Shown here piece after piece: positions 45,181 to 54,151 of a stretch of 64,000 nt of DNA; position 1 is the stretch's first letter, and the number at the start of each line of letters is the position of its first letter. The position numbers and the translations under genes are program-made. Origin of the DNA: Prevotella sp. (GTDB lineage: Bacteria > Bacteroidota > Bacteroidia > Bacteroidales > Bacteroidaceae); the NCBI GenBank assembly GCA_017449675.1, contig JAFTFG010000027.1, positions 1 to 64,000 of the forward strand, written 5' to 3'. The notes below the pieces were generated by a model. It worked only from the letters and a program-made list of their open reading frames with translations. It had not been told where the DNA came from and did no database searches.

Positions 45181-45218
45181 GCAAAAATCGACCTGAAAGG
45201 CCTCAAAAACGATGTAAA

Positions 45219-45316
45219 GGTGCCGCCTTCGGGGGCAGGAGGTGCCGCCTTCGAGGGCAGGAGGTGCCGCCTTCGAGGGCAGGAGGTGCCGCCTTCGAGG
45301 GCAAGAGGTGCCGCCT
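45219..45316 (+). repeat. 22-bp tandem repeat, four units and a partial fifth
   Basis: Units at 45219, 45241, 45263, 45285 and 45307 all begin GGTGCCGCCT. Units 2 and 3 are identical. The period is not a multiple of three, so the short open frames crossing it are not genes. Confidence 0.93.
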
Positions 45317-45337
45317 GTCTTATTTTAAATAAGACAG
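45315..45337. terminator. Palindromic hairpin downstream of the C1B peptidase gene
   Basis: CTGTCTTATTT and AAATAAGACAG are perfect 11-bp arms around one base. There is no T-tract, so termination is uncertain. Confidence 0.5.
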
Positions 45338-45346
45338 ACAACCTAC

Positions 45347-46747
45347 TTAGTTGTCTTCCTGGAACAGCGGATCCTCAGGCATGACCATAACAGGCTTCTG
45401 CTCGTAGTCCTTCAGGAGTTTGTCGGATACATATTTCTTATTAACCACAAGGCGGAACATATACTCCCGGAACCAACGGTCGGTCATGATCAGACAACCC
45501 TGTTGTCCCCATGAGGAGCCCCAAGAGTTCTCCACCTTCCATTTGGCAGCCTTGCCATTGGCATCGAGATCCACAGCGGTCAGTGTCATGGCATGGGTGG
45601 AACCGCTGTCGAATGTACTGATACGCTCTGCCTTGGTCATCCCGAAGGTGGTATTAAACAAGGAGGCATAGTCATAATTCTCCGTATCGGCATAGCCACG
45701 TTTACGATCCAGTTGCTTCCCCACATCATAACTGGAATAGAGTTTACGGCCATCCTTCAGAGAAGCGACAGCCAACTGCTCTATCTCATCCATGGGTAAG
45801 TTCAGGTATTTCCAGTTATGTCCGTCATAGGTATGGCGGTCGTACTCCACCTCATACGTCTTATAATAAGGGCGGCGAGGATCATTCATCACCATGATAA
45901 ACGTACCGTTGAGGGCCCCTCCCACCGTTTCCTCATAGAACGACTTAGGAGTATATTTCTTGGCCGTCGTCAGTTGCTTGCCGTTCTTATCCTTAAAAGC
46001 ATAGGTAAACTCTTTGACGGGTTCTCCTAATGTCAGACAAAGCATCTGGTATATCTGTGCCAGTGCATCCGTCTTGGCCTTTTGGATATCAGCCGTCTTC
46101 TTCCCCTCTGCCACCATACGTCGCAACTGGATTCCGTACTCACGCAGTTTAGACTTGATGATGGCCGACATGCGGGAAGTCTTCTCTGCCGAGAAGGTCT
46201 CCGGCTGGATGGCCATAGGTACCAGTCCGTATTTCTCGGCCAGATCAGCCACGCCACAGAACGTGCCGCCATCACCTATCGGATAGTGGAAGAAGAACTG
46301 TACCCGCTGACTGTCAATAGGGTCTTTAGCGGTATCTATCACCCCTTGCAGGAAGAGGTTCGATTTCTCCAACTGGTCGTAGAAGAACAGATAAGCCTGT
46401 GAATACTCCACTGTCAGCGAATCCGTACGCTTGGCAAAGTTAGCACGCAGCACATTCAGACCGCTGAACATCCAGCAGCGCCCACTCGACTGTTGGTCGT
46501 GAATCGACTGTTTCTTTGTCTCAATACTGAAATAGGTGTCCAACGCCCCGGCGTTATCCTGGTTCTTAGCCAGGTTGTCTATCGCATTCGACGCAATGGC
46601 ATTGCGCAATGCCCTGTTAGCGGGCTGGGCAGCATACTGACGCTCCATCTGCTGAATCATCTGTTCAGAGATGCCGCCATCCTTCGTCTGGGCCGTTGCT
46701 GTCAGGGCAAAAGCCAAGGATACACAAAAGAATGTCTTTTTCATCAT
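45347..46747 (-). CDS. Secreted C1B cysteine aminopeptidase (PepC-like)
   Basis: A 466-residue papain-family peptidase with a signal peptide (KKTFFCVSLAFALTATAQ). Catalytic Cys91 in QQSSGRCWMFSG, His in GSTHAMTLTAVD and Asn in VENSWGSSWGQQG. Closer to bleomycin hydrolase/PepC in length and spacing than the C1 peptidase at 5390. It starts 2 bp after an M48 metallopeptidase lipoprotein gene, and the two are surely cotranscribed, suggesting joint peptide processing in the envelope. Confidence 0.92.
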   Translation of the reverse strand: MMKKTFFCVSLAFALTATAQTKDGGISEQMIQQMERQYAAQPANRALRNAIASNAIDNLAKNQDNAGALDTYFSIETKKQSIHDQQSSGRCWMFSGLNVLRANFAKRTDSLTVEYSQAYLFFYDQLEKSNLFLQGVIDTAKDPIDSQRVQFFFHYPIGDGGTFCGVADLAEKYGLVPMAIQPETFSAEKTSRMSAIIKSKLREYGIQLRRMVAEGKKTADIQKAKTDALAQIYQMLCLTLGEPVKEFTYAFKDKNGKQLTTAKKYTPKSFYEETVGGALNGTFIMVMNDPRRPYYKTYEVEYDRHTYDGHNWKYLNLPMDEIEQLAVASLKDGRKLYSSYDVGKQLDRKRGYADTENYDYASLFNTTFGMTKAERISTFDSGSTHAMTLTAVDLDANGKAAKWKVENSWGSSWGQQGCLIMTDRWFREYMFRLVVNKKYVSDKLLKDYEQKPVMVMPEDPLFQEDN

Positions 46748-46749
46748 AA

Positions 46750-47643
46750 CTATTTCTTTTTGGATGATATTTTAATCGTCTTGGTTGTCTGGGGAGTCGT
46801 ATTAGACTTACTGGAAGTATTGGTCTTACTGGAAGACGGTTTATAGTAAGCCTGGGCCTCCGGCAGCCATCCCTGAATCTGTTTGATACGGGTTGCATCT
46901 GTAGGGTGATCGCTGAAGATAGAGGAAGAGCCGCCTCCCGTAGCAGAAGACATACGCTGCCAGAAGGTCACTGCCACCTGAGGATCGTAACCTGCCATCG
47001 CCGCGAATATCAGTCCCATGTGATCTGCCTCACTCTCTTGCTTACGGGAGAAGCCCGATGACCAGGCCTGTGCTCCAACACCCAGTACCTGAGTACCCAA
47101 CTGTGCCAAGGTTCCGCTGATTCCCGCTCCTTGTGCCACAGCACCGATGATCTGCATACCATATTGCTGTTTGTACGCATTACTGAGACGCTCTGCGGAG
47201 TGCTTGGCTACGGCATGGGCGATCTCATGTCCCAAGACAATGGCAAGGGAAGACTCGTCTTGTGTAACAGGCAGGATTCCCTCATACACCACAATCTTTC
47301 CGCCAGGCATACAGAATGCGTTCACCTGTTTGTCCTGTACCAAGTTAAACTCCCACTGATACTGTGACACCTCAGCACCCAGACCGTTGGCATTCAGATA
47401 ACTCACCACCGCATTGGCAAGGTTCTGCCCTACCCGTTTCACCATCGCCGTATTCGTGGCATTGGTAGAGGCTTTAGCCGTCTTCATATACTCCTGATAC
47501 TGCTGATTACTCAGGCTGAGCACCTGCTCGTCACTGACAATCAGATTCTGTTTACGTCCTGTGATGGGGACTGTCGTCGTTGTTCCGCAACTAACCAGAA
47601 TCAGTGCGACAACTGACAAAAGAATGACTTTTACGCTTTTCAT
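46750..47643 (-). CDS. M48-family metallopeptidase lipoprotein
   Basis: A 297-residue lipoprotein: MKSVKVILLSVVALILVSCG gives a lipobox with Cys19. Zinc site HEIAH in VLGHEIAHAVAKHSAE and the third ligand Glu in QESEADHMGL. The C-terminal 30 residues are Ser/Thr/Lys-rich low complexity. Periplasmic M48 peptidases (LoiP/BepA-like) act in outer-membrane quality control. The ATG at 47643 is the first after the promoter box at 47672-47679; the longer frame begins upstream of it. Confidence 0.93.
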   Translation of the reverse strand: MKSVKVILLSVVALILVSCGTTTTVPITGRKQNLIVSDEQVLSLSNQQYQEYMKTAKASTNATNTAMVKRVGQNLANAVVSYLNANGLGAEVSQYQWEFNLVQDKQVNAFCMPGGKIVVYEGILPVTQDESSLAIVLGHEIAHAVAKHSAERLSNAYKQQYGMQIIGAVAQGAGISGTLAQLGTQVLGVGAQAWSSGFSRKQESEADHMGLIFAAMAGYDPQVAVTFWQRMSSATGGGSSSIFSDHPTDATRIKQIQGWLPEAQAYYKPSSSKTNTSSKSNTTPQTTKTIKISSKKK

Positions 47644-47671
47644 ATTTTTCGTTATTTGGTATTTCTGCTTG

Positions 47672-47679
47672 CAAAGATA
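47672..47679 (-). promoter_or_regulatory. -7 box of the M48-C1B operon
   Basis: TATCTTTG on the minus strand, 28 nt before the M48 ATG. Confidence 0.6.
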
Positions 47680-47685
47680 ATAAAA

Positions 47686-47712
47686 AAAGGGCAAAGCCCA
47701 AAGCCTTGCCCT
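47686..47712 (-). terminator. Terminator of the 119-aa secreted protein gene
   Basis: On the minus strand AGGGCAA-GGC pairs with GGC-TTTGCCCT, followed by seven T residues. It stands directly upstream of the M48 promoter. Confidence 0.85.
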
Positions 47713-47743
47713 CAAATCCTTTCTATTTTTCTAAAGTTCTCAA

Positions 47744-48103
47744 TTAACGCAGACCACGATTAGTCATTGTGACGTTCAGCAGCATGACATAAGTCTTGTA
47801 CTGCTCGTGGCTGAGGATGTAGTTCATGTAACCCAGATCCTTCTTGATGGCTGCATTGACACGAGCGTCACGCTCCTCCTTACCATACTGTGTGGCGAAC
47901 ATCATCTCTGCGCAGAAGGTCTTGTGGATCTCGGCCACAGCCTCTTTCTGATCGTCGGCGAGGTTCAGTGCCTTGCTCAACTGATTGATATTCACGCTCA
48001 GATTGTAAGCCTCTGCATTGTTAACACTGTTCATGTTCTCGTTCTCAGCAAATGTGAGCGTCATGCTCAACATAGCAACTACAGTTAAAAACAATCTTTT
48101 CAT
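47744..48103 (-). CDS. Small secreted helical protein, unknown function
   Basis: A 119-residue protein with a clear signal peptide (MKRLFLTVVAMLSMTLTFAE). The mature part is helical with LADDQKEAVAEIHKTF and ILSHEQYKTYVMLLNVTMTNRG, a layout reminiscent of Spy/CpxP-like periplasmic proteins; no motif settles it. It has its own promoter, a leader of about 120 nt and its own terminator, so it is a one-gene unit. Confidence 0.8.
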   Translation of the reverse strand: MKRLFLTVVAMLSMTLTFAENENMNSVNNAEAYNLSVNINQLSKALNLADDQKEAVAEIHKTFCAEMMFATQYGKEERDARVNAAIKKDLGYMNYILSHEQYKTYVMLLNVTMTNRGLR

Positions 48104-48366
48104 TTTCGTTACCCTTTCTTTTCTTTTAATTCTACTTATGCCCCTTTTCTTGTTTGTGTTTACCTTATTTATTAATATGGGGCTGTTATCCTTTAATCTT
48201 TAGTCGCCCAGATTTCTCTGATTGACGATGCAAAGGTACGGCGATTTTCGTCATCCTCCAAACATTTGAGGGTGTTGTGTGCGAAAACACAGGGAATTCT
48301 TGACCTCTATCAAAGAATCATGCCTTTATGAAAAAATTAAGTTTTTCTCATTAAACACCGCCGATG
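48104..48366 (-). promoter_or_regulatory. Long leader and promoter of the 119-aa gene
   Basis: TACCTTTG at 48231-48238 with TTTG 20 nt upstream, minus strand. The leader of about 123 nt is AG-rich near the ATG (AAAGGGTAACGAAA), a rare Shine-Dalgarno-like run. Nothing else is seen up to the slyD promoter. Confidence 0.55.
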
Positions 48367-48398
48367 TTTGCCTATTTCAAAATTAATTCGTACCTTCG
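48367..48398 (+). promoter_or_regulatory. Promoter of slyD-aroC
   Basis: TTTG (48367-48370), 20 nt, TACCTTCG (48391-48398). Leader about 24 nt. Confidence 0.65.
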
Positions 48399-48426
48399 CA
48401 GCCAAAATCGATAAACGAGACAAACT

Positions 48427-49011
48427 ATGAGCAATATTCCTAATCAATACATTGCCGTGAGTTATCGCCTGTATATAGACGGAGACAACGGCAAGGAGAT
48501 GGTGGAAGAGGCCACCGCAGAGCAGCCTTTCCACTTCATCAGCGGCTTTGGTATCGCATTGGACGCTTTTGAGAAACAACTCATCAACTTAAAGAAAGAC
48601 GAGGATTTTGCTTTCTCCCTGGAAAAGGAGGAGGCTTATGGCGAGTATGACCTGACCCATGTGGTAGACTTGGATCGTGAGATATTCTCCATCAACGGGC
48701 ATTTTGACCATGAACATATTTATGTGGATGCCATCATCCCCTTGCAGAACGAGGACGGTAACCGTTTCTACGGTAAGGTACTGGAGATCGGTGAAGAGAA
48801 AGTGAAAGTGGACCTGAACCACCCGCTGGCCGGTGAGACCCTCTATTTCGAAGGTAAGGTACTAGAGAATCGGGAGGCCACCCCTGAAGAGATAAAAGGT
48901 ATGATTGCCCGTATGAGCGGTGGTTGCGGCTGCGGCTGCCATGACTGCGACGGCGACTGCGGTCATGAGCACGACCATGGTGAGAACTGTGGATGCGGCC
49001 ATTGCCATTGA
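48427..49011 (+). CDS. slyD: SlyD-type FKBP peptidyl-prolyl isomerase
   Basis: A 194-residue FKBP of the SlyD class: a split FKBP domain (1-70 and 120-150) with an inserted IF chaperone domain (about 75-120). Its C-terminal tail is rich in metal ligands (GGCGCGCHDCDG, HEHDHGE, CGCGHCH) and binds nickel or other divalent ions in characterised SlyD proteins. Cytosolic. aroC follows after 37 bp. Confidence 0.93.
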   Translation: MSNIPNQYIAVSYRLYIDGDNGKEMVEEATAEQPFHFISGFGIALDAFEKQLINLKKDEDFAFSLEKEEAYGEYDLTHVVDLDREIFSINGHFDHEHIYVDAIIPLQNEDGNRFYGKVLEIGEEKVKVDLNHPLAGETLYFEGKVLENREATPEEIKGMIARMSGGCGCGCHDCDGDCGHEHDHGENCGCGHCH

Positions 49012-49048
49012 TAAGAATAATGCTTCATCCATCATACATTATTGAAGA

Positions 49049-50128
49049 GTGAATACAATAGGTAACATATTCTCGCTGACAACGTTTGGAGAAAGTCATG
49101 GTGAGGCGATCGGCGGAGTCATTGACGGCATGCCTGCCGGCATTGAAGTCGATATGGCCTTCATCCAAAACGAACTGAACCGTCGTCGCCCCGGACAGAG
49201 TAGTATTACGACCAGTCGACAAGAGGCTGACCAGGTGGAATTCCTGAGCGGTGTGTTTGAGGGCAAGACCACAGGATGCCCTATCGGTTTCATCGTGCGG
49301 AACACCAACCAGCACTCACAAGACTACGAGAATATGCGTCAGTTATACCGTCCTTCCCATGCCGACTATACCTATACACAAAAATATGGCTGTAGAGACC
49401 ACCGGGGAGGAGGGAGATCGTCGGCCCGCATCACGATCAGCCGTGTGGTGGCCGGTGCACTAGCCAAACTGACACTACGCCAACTGGGAATCCATATCCA
49501 GGCTTACACCTCACAGGTAGGTGCCATCAAGTTAGAACATAACTATCAACAATACGACCTCTCCCTAACAGAATCAAACAGTGTCCGTTGCCCCGATCCC
49601 GTCAGGGCTGAGGAGATGATACACCTGATTGAGCAAGTCAAGGCCGAGGGTGATACCATCGGCGGGGTTATCACTTGTGTGATAAAAGGATGTCCCGTAG
49701 GACTGGGAGAGCCTGAGTTCGGTAAATTGCACGCTGCACTGGGGGCGGCGATGCTAAGCATTAACGCTGTCAAGGGCTTCGAATACGGTGAGGGGTTTGA
49801 CGGTGTCGCAGCCCGTGGCTCAGAACAGAACGATATCTTTATCAACCGGCAGGGGGATATCACCACCCAGACAAACCATAGTGGCGGTATACAAGGAGGC
49901 ATCAGCAACGGACAAGACATATACTTCCGTGTGGCATTCAAGCCTGTGGCTACCCTGCTCCGCGAACAGGATACCGTAGATATCAACGGACAAGCCACCA
50001 AACTGACTGCCAAGGGACGGCATGACCCTTGTGTACTACCTCGTGCAGTACCTGTAGTAGAAGCGATGGCCGCTATGACCATTCTTGACTACTACCTCTT
50101 AAACAAGACCACGAAAATAGACTGTTAA
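49049..50128 (+). CDS. aroC: Chorismate synthase
   Basis: A 359-residue FMN-dependent enzyme making chorismate, the last common step to the aromatic amino acids. The signatures are [48 protein letters not shown] and [16 protein letters not shown]. The start codon is GTG; the family N terminus ([17 protein letters not shown]) follows at once, which supports it. It supplies the chorismate used by the mutase of the Phe/Tyr operon. Its 3' end overlaps the converging pyrD gene by four bases. Confidence 0.95.
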   Translation: MNTIGNIFSLTTFGESHGEAIGGVIDGMPAGIEVDMAFIQNELNRRRPGQSSITTSRQEADQVEFLSGVFEGKTTGCPIGFIVRNTNQHSQDYENMRQLYRPSHADYTYTQKYGCRDHRGGGRSSARITISRVVAGALAKLTLRQLGIHIQAYTSQVGAIKLEHNYQQYDLSLTESNSVRCPDPVRAEEMIHLIEQVKAEGDTIGGVITCVIKGCPVGLGEPEFGKLHAALGAAMLSINAVKGFEYGEGFDGVAARGSEQNDIFINRQGDITTQTNHSGGIQGGISNGQDIYFRVAFKPVATLLREQDTVDINGQATKLTAKGRHDPCVLPRAVPVVEAMAAMTILDYYLLNKTTKIDC

Positions 50129-51036
50129 GTATTCAGGGTGCCGACGATTTCTGATACCGTCTGGCATCCATGCTGATTCAACCATTCGTTGATACCGTCC
50201 CGTACCTTGATGGTCACGGCAGGATCAATGAAATTGGCTGTTCCTATCTCTATGGCGGTAGCACCGGCCATCAAGAACTCGATGGCATCACGGGCATTCA
50301 TGATACCACCCAGTCCGACAACGGGAATCTTCACGGCTTTGGCTACTTGCCAGACCATCCGCAAGGCAACGGGTTTAACAGCAGGACCACTCAGTCCACC
50401 AGTATGGATGCTCAGTACCGTACGACGCTTCTCAATATCTATCGCCATACCCATCAGGGTATTGATCAATGAGACACTATCCGCTCCCTCAGCCTCCACA
50501 GCACGGGCTATCTCCGTAATATCCGTCACATTGGGAGATAATTTAACGATCAGTGTCTTATGATAACGCTCACGAACAGCCTTTACCACACTGGAGGCTC
50601 CCACACAGGTCACTCCAAAAGCCATTCCCCCATCCTTCACATTAGGACATGAGATATTCAACTCAATAGCAGGAATATGTTCCAAGGCATCAATACGGGC
50701 CGCACATTCCGCATAGTCTTCCGGTGACGATCCACTGACATTGACAATCATATTCGTACCAATATCCTTGATCTGCGGATAGATATGCTCACAGAAATAA
50801 TCTACACCCTTATTCTGCAGTCCCACACAATTAAGCATCCCCTGGGCCGTCTCGGCCATACGGGGATAATCATTGCCCTCACGAGGATTCAGGGTTGTAC
50901 CCTTCACGATAATACCACCCAGTTCGTCAAGAGGAACGAAATCTGCAAACTCCAACCCATAACCAAAGGTTCCTGATGCCGTCATCACGGGATTCTTCAG
51001 TGAGAGCCCGCCAAGATTAACACTTAAATCTGCCAT
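50125..51036 (-). CDS. pyrD: Dihydroorotate dehydrogenase, catalytic subunit (PyrDB-type)
   Basis: A 303-residue FMN flavoprotein oxidising dihydroorotate to orotate in pyrimidine synthesis. Class 1B features: [13 protein letters not shown], the active-site region [13 protein letters not shown] with the catalytic Cys located further on in [11 protein letters not shown], and [19 protein letters not shown]. It works with the PyrK electron-transfer subunit encoded upstream, whose gene it overlaps by 13 bp. Confidence 0.94.
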   Translation of the reverse strand: MADLSVNLGGLSLKNPVMTASGTFGYGLEFADFVPLDELGGIIVKGTTLNPREGNDYPRMAETAQGMLNCVGLQNKGVDYFCEHIYPQIKDIGTNMIVNVSGSSPEDYAECAARIDALEHIPAIELNISCPNVKDGGMAFGVTCVGASSVVKAVRERYHKTLIVKLSPNVTDITEIARAVEAEGADSVSLINTLMGMAIDIEKRRTVLSIHTGGLSGPAVKPVALRMVWQVAKAVKIPVVGLGGIMNARDAIEFLMAGATAIEIGTANFIDPAVTIKVRDGINEWLNQHGCQTVSEIVGTLNT

Positions 51037-51800
51037 AGCAACTGTTTTATGTTAAACACTGGTCCATCCTTACATACACACAGATTACCCTGCGTTGTCT
51101 TCTCCACACAACACAAACAGGCCCCCAAACCGCATGCCATCATATTCTCCAACGAGACTTCACAATCTATATCCTTCTTCCGGGCGTAACTGGCTACGGC
51201 CTTCATCATCGGCGTGGGACCACAGGTACAAATACGGTCGAAATGCTCCTTCTGCAGGACGGAGTGGTTGGTTACAAAGCCTTTCTCGCCCTGCGAACCG
51301 TCTTCGGTGGTGACGAAGACACGACCATACTTCTCAAACTCGTCAAGCATAAGCAGGTCGGTCACCGTACGCGCTCCAAGCAGAAACGTGGGCTCCATTC
51401 CACAGCGTTTAAGTTGCATTCCCATATATAATAAAGGTGCCACACCAACACCTCCTCCAACAAGAAGGACATGCTCAGAAGCAGACTGAGGCATCGTAAA
51501 CCCATTACCTAAGGGCAATACACAATTGACGGTATCACCGATCTTGAGTTCTCCTAAACGACGTGTCCCGTCTCCAATCGTTGCCACTAAGAGCCACAAC
51601 TCATTATGCTCCTTGTCGACGAAATTGATGGAGATGGGACGACGCAGAAAGGTGGTCTCTGAACCATCCACACGCACCTCAACAAACTGTCCCGGCACCA
51701 TCTCGGGGAGGGGTTGACTGTCTGTCAGGCGCAACAGGACATGCTTAGAACTGATTCGCTCAGTCTGCCTGACAGTCAAATCCAGAATATATTTCTTCAT
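51024..51800 (-). CDS. pyrK: Dihydroorotate dehydrogenase electron-transfer subunit
   Basis: A 258-residue FAD/2Fe-2S protein that passes electrons from PyrD to NAD. FAD-binding [12 protein letters not shown]-binding [17 protein letters not shown], and the 2Fe-2S cysteines in [13 protein letters not shown] with a fourth at [10 protein letters not shown]. The ATG at 51800 is chosen because the promoter box lies at 51827-51834. Confidence 0.94.
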   Translation of the reverse strand: MKKYILDLTVRQTERISSKHVLLRLTDSQPLPEMVPGQFVEVRVDGSETTFLRRPISINFVDKEHNELWLLVATIGDGTRRLGELKIGDTVNCVLPLGNGFTMPQSASEHVLLVGGGVGVAPLLYMGMQLKRCGMEPTFLLGARTVTDLLMLDEFEKYGRVFVTTEDGSQGEKGFVTNHSVLQKEHFDRICTCGPTPMMKAVASYARKKDIDCEVSLENMMACGLGACLCCVEKTTQGNLCVCKDGPVFNIKQLLWQI

Positions 51801-51826
51801 ATACACCTTATTATATAATTTGGATG

Positions 51827-51834
51827 CGAAGGTA
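51827..51834 (-). promoter_or_regulatory. -7 box of pyrK-pyrD
   Basis: TACCTTCG on the minus strand, directly after the regulator gene's terminator. Confidence 0.6.
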
Positions 51835-51836
51835 CG

Positions 51837-51874
51837 AAAAAAAAATGAGAACACAAATAAATGTGCTCTCATTT
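51837..51874 (-). terminator. Terminator of the XRE regulator gene
   Basis: AAATGAGA(G)CAC pairs with GTG(T)TCTCATTT on the minus strand, followed by nine T residues. The gene's stop codon is inside the left arm. Confidence 0.88.
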
Positions 51875-52342
51875 AGACTTCATCGGAACAAAAGTCTCGT
51901 AGGTCTGATCATCATAATAGACGCGTATCTCTGTTACCTTACGAGGTTCTTTGTCAACTATTTTCAAATTAACAGGTGCTTTTTCCGGGTGTGTATTTCG
52001 TACACCCGGCGAGAAAGAGGTTGCCTGACGGTCCGAAATGGGACTGTCGAAGTCTAAAACCTGCTCAGCATACGACTGTTGCGGGTGTTCTCCGCCCTCT
52101 GACGGGGTAGGATTGGAACTCACATACATCTGTCCGACACCCATCAGAAGCCAGTCGGTATTGATATCAGGTATCTTATTTTTGATCGCCTCGACAATAT
52201 TCAGAGTGGGGCGAGTCCTTCCATTGAAAATACTACTCAGGGTTGCCGGAGACAATCCGATGAAATCAGCGAACACTTGTTGACTCATGTGTTGCTCTTC
52301 CATGATGTGCTTAATTCTGTCTTTCATCTTTGTTTTGTTCAT
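51869..52342 (-). CDS. XRE-family helix-turn-helix regulator
   Basis: A 157-residue protein with an N-terminal HTH_3 domain (about 5-65; recognition region FADFIGLSPATLSSIFNGRTRP, of which SPATLSSIFNG is the core). A long polar linker (about 75-125) and a C-terminal segment follow (VTEIRVYYDDQTYETFVPM). This linker-plus-tail form is common in Bacteroidales next to housekeeping genes. Either ATG (52342 or 52327) is possible. Targets unknown; it is upstream of pyrK but separated by a terminator. Confidence 0.85.
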   Translation of the reverse strand: MNKTKMKDRIKHIMEEQHMSQQVFADFIGLSPATLSSIFNGRTRPTLNIVEAIKNKIPDINTDWLLMGVGQMYVSSNPTPSEGGEHPQQSYAEQVLDFDSPISDRQATSFSPGVRNTHPEKAPVNLKIVDKEPRKVTEIRVYYDDQTYETFVPMKSK

Positions 52343-52377
52343 TTTTAGGCTAAAAAGCCGATTTTCCTTTCACTTTA

Positions 52378-52409
52378 CAAAGATAAAACAAAAAAACGAG
52401 ATGCGCAAC
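52378..52409 (-). promoter_or_regulatory. Promoter of the XRE regulator gene
   Basis: GTTG, 20 nt, TATCTTTG (52378-52385) on the minus strand. A GGCT-AAAA-AGCC hairpin is in the leader. Confidence 0.6.
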
Positions 52410-53073
52410 ATTTGTAATGAGAATTTTAGATTTAAAAGTTTTAATTTTGATTTTGTGATTTGTAAATCAAAAGCATCTAATTCACAAGGCGAATGTTATA
52501 TTTCTAAATCAAAATTAAGTTCTTTAAATTGAACCTGCAATAAAATCAAACATTTCTCCATAACTTACTGGCTATAATATAGTTAGTTACGCTATAAAGT
52601 CTTTTGAGAAAGCAAATATTCACTTATGGAAATTAAAAACCCAACGACTTTTTAATTATTTCCGCAAACAAAAACTTATAAGTATCTGATTTTTAAAACT
52701 ATAAAGTCTATTTTATATTTTGCATATCCTCTAAAATGCCCGTCTGAACTTTGGAGTTTTGATTTAGAAAACCTGCTTTTGGTTTTAAAACCTAAAAACA
52801 AGTGTAAAACCATGTATTTATAATTGTAAACCAAACATACAAATCAAATCCACTTTAGAATTTAAAATCAACAAAACACAATATTAATATTTGCTAAATC
52901 CAAATTCTCTTCGCCAAAATCAGTCCAAATTTGAAAATTTTGAAAGATTCCGAACGAGCGATCGAAAAGTTTGAAATTCGCAAAATCTGGAGGGGGAAAA
53001 AGGAGAAAAAAGCCTTATGTCATCGGCGTTTGAAGCCAATATTTTATGTTTGGAATTATGAGAAAACTAGCAA
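52410..53073. other. AT-rich gene-free region
   Basis: About 660 bp without a credible gene and visibly more AT-rich than its surroundings. CTATAAAGTCT occurs twice (near 52591 and 52699), and there are many T-A runs. I found no DnaA box, tRNA or hairpin except at the right end. A frame at 52931-53341 runs antisense into holA and is not convincing. Confidence 0.55.
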
Positions 53074-53099
53074 AAAACGGCTTAAAAAAAGCCGTTTTT
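53074..53099. terminator. holA terminator
   Basis: AAAACGGCTT and AAGCCGTTTT arms with a short A loop and T-runs on both sides. It abuts the holA stop codon. Confidence 0.88.
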
Positions 53100-54127
53100 T
53101 AGTGAAGAATGAAGAAAATCAACTCTTTCATCAGTTCTCCAGGAGGGGTATTTGGGTTATCCAAACCCTTACTTTTGGCATCTATTTCCCTTATCTTACT
53201 GATAATCTGGAGTACTTTCATTCCCGTATAGTTCCGCATACCCGTCATATACTCCCTGGCATACCATCCACCTCTCAGATCCAACCATTCCGCTACCCTA
53301 TCCTGGTTCGTTTTCTGGGGACAATAGAATGCGATCATTAGATTTTGGAAGTAATTAAAGAGCAATGGGAGTAACGAATATATATTTCCCGACTTAGGAT
53401 TTTCGTCAAAATATTTCACAATTAGATTCGCCTTGAAGACATCACGGTTCACAAGGGCATCACGGAGTTCATAACCATTAAAGTCCTTACTCACCCCAAT
53501 CTGGTCTTCTACCACTTGCGGAGTCACCACCCTTCTCTCCCCTTCCGGTAAAGAAAGGATGACTTTATCCAATTCACTCGTCAGACGGCTTAAATCCGCC
53601 CCTATCGCATCAGCGATCAGTTGGGTGGACTTGTGGTCGATTTCTACGTTTTTAGCCTTTAGATAGCCCTCTATAAAGCCAGGAAGGTCACGCTCACGCA
53701 GTTTGGGGCTCTCGAAAAGGATACCGGCTTGTTGGATGGCCTTCACATATTCCTTCTTACGCCCGTCTATTTTCCCGTTCTTATGACACATCACGAGAAT
53801 GGTGGACGACAGAGGAGCCTTGAAATACTTCTCCAACGGTTCGATATTCTTCACATTCTGCGCTTCCTTGACGATAATCACCTGATATTCGGACATCATC
53901 GGATAGCGTTTGGCCGCATCTGCTATCTGCGAGGCATTCACGTCAGATCCAAACAGGACCGTTTGATTGAAATCACGCTCCTCGGGTTGCAACACGTTTT
54001 CTGCGATCCAATTGCTAATCTTATCGATATAATACGGCTCATCCCCCATCAGATAGTACACTGGGTGAAACTTGCGCATAGAGAGTTCGCGCATCACATC
54101 GTCGTATGTCATAGTTGTTTGAGCCAT
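53099..54127 (-). CDS. holA: DNA polymerase III delta subunit
   Basis: A 342-residue clamp-loader subunit that opens the sliding clamp. The N-terminal AAA+-like domain lacks a true P-loop, as in the family (FHPVYYLMGDEPYYIDKIS). The middle helical domain has DLSRLTSELDKVILSLPEG, and the C-terminal collar domain follows. The ATG at 54127 lies only 5 nt after the TACCTTTG box (54132-54139), so the transcript is probably leaderless; the longer frame from 54142 is excluded. Confidence 0.92.
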   Translation of the reverse strand: MAQTTMTYDDVMRELSMRKFHPVYYLMGDEPYYIDKISNWIAENVLQPEERDFNQTVLFGSDVNASQIADAAKRYPMMSEYQVIIVKEAQNVKNIEPLEKYFKAPLSSTILVMCHKNGKIDGRKKEYVKAIQQAGILFESPKLRERDLPGFIEGYLKAKNVEIDHKSTQLIADAIGADLSRLTSELDKVILSLPEGERRVVTPQVVEDQIGVSKDFNGYELRDALVNRDVFKANLIVKYFDENPKSGNIYSLLPLLFNYFQNLMIAFYCPQKTNQDRVAEWLDLRGGWYAREYMTGMRNYTGMKVLQIISKIREIDAKSKGLDNPNTPPGELMKELIFFILH

Positions 54128-54131
54128 ACTG

Positions 54132-54139
54132 CAAAGGTA
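54132..54139 (-). promoter_or_regulatory. -7 box of holA, leaderless geometry
   Basis: TACCTTTG-CAGT-ATG on the minus strand. Confidence 0.65.
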
Positions 54140-54151
54140 CAATTAACTACG

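Noticed and set aside
45219..45316. Short CRISPR-like array
   Set aside because: The repeats are contiguous with no spacers.
45127..45384. 85-codon frame across the 22-bp repeats
   Set aside because: The 22-bp period shifts frame every unit, so the openness is a by-product of composition.
52410..53073. Replication origin in the AT-rich gap
   Set aside because: I found no DnaA boxes or 13-mer arrays, and no dnaA or dnaN neighbours.
52931..53341. 136-codon frame running into holA antisense
   Set aside because: It crosses the holA terminator and overlaps the holA 3' end; composition is that of AT-rich non-coding DNA.
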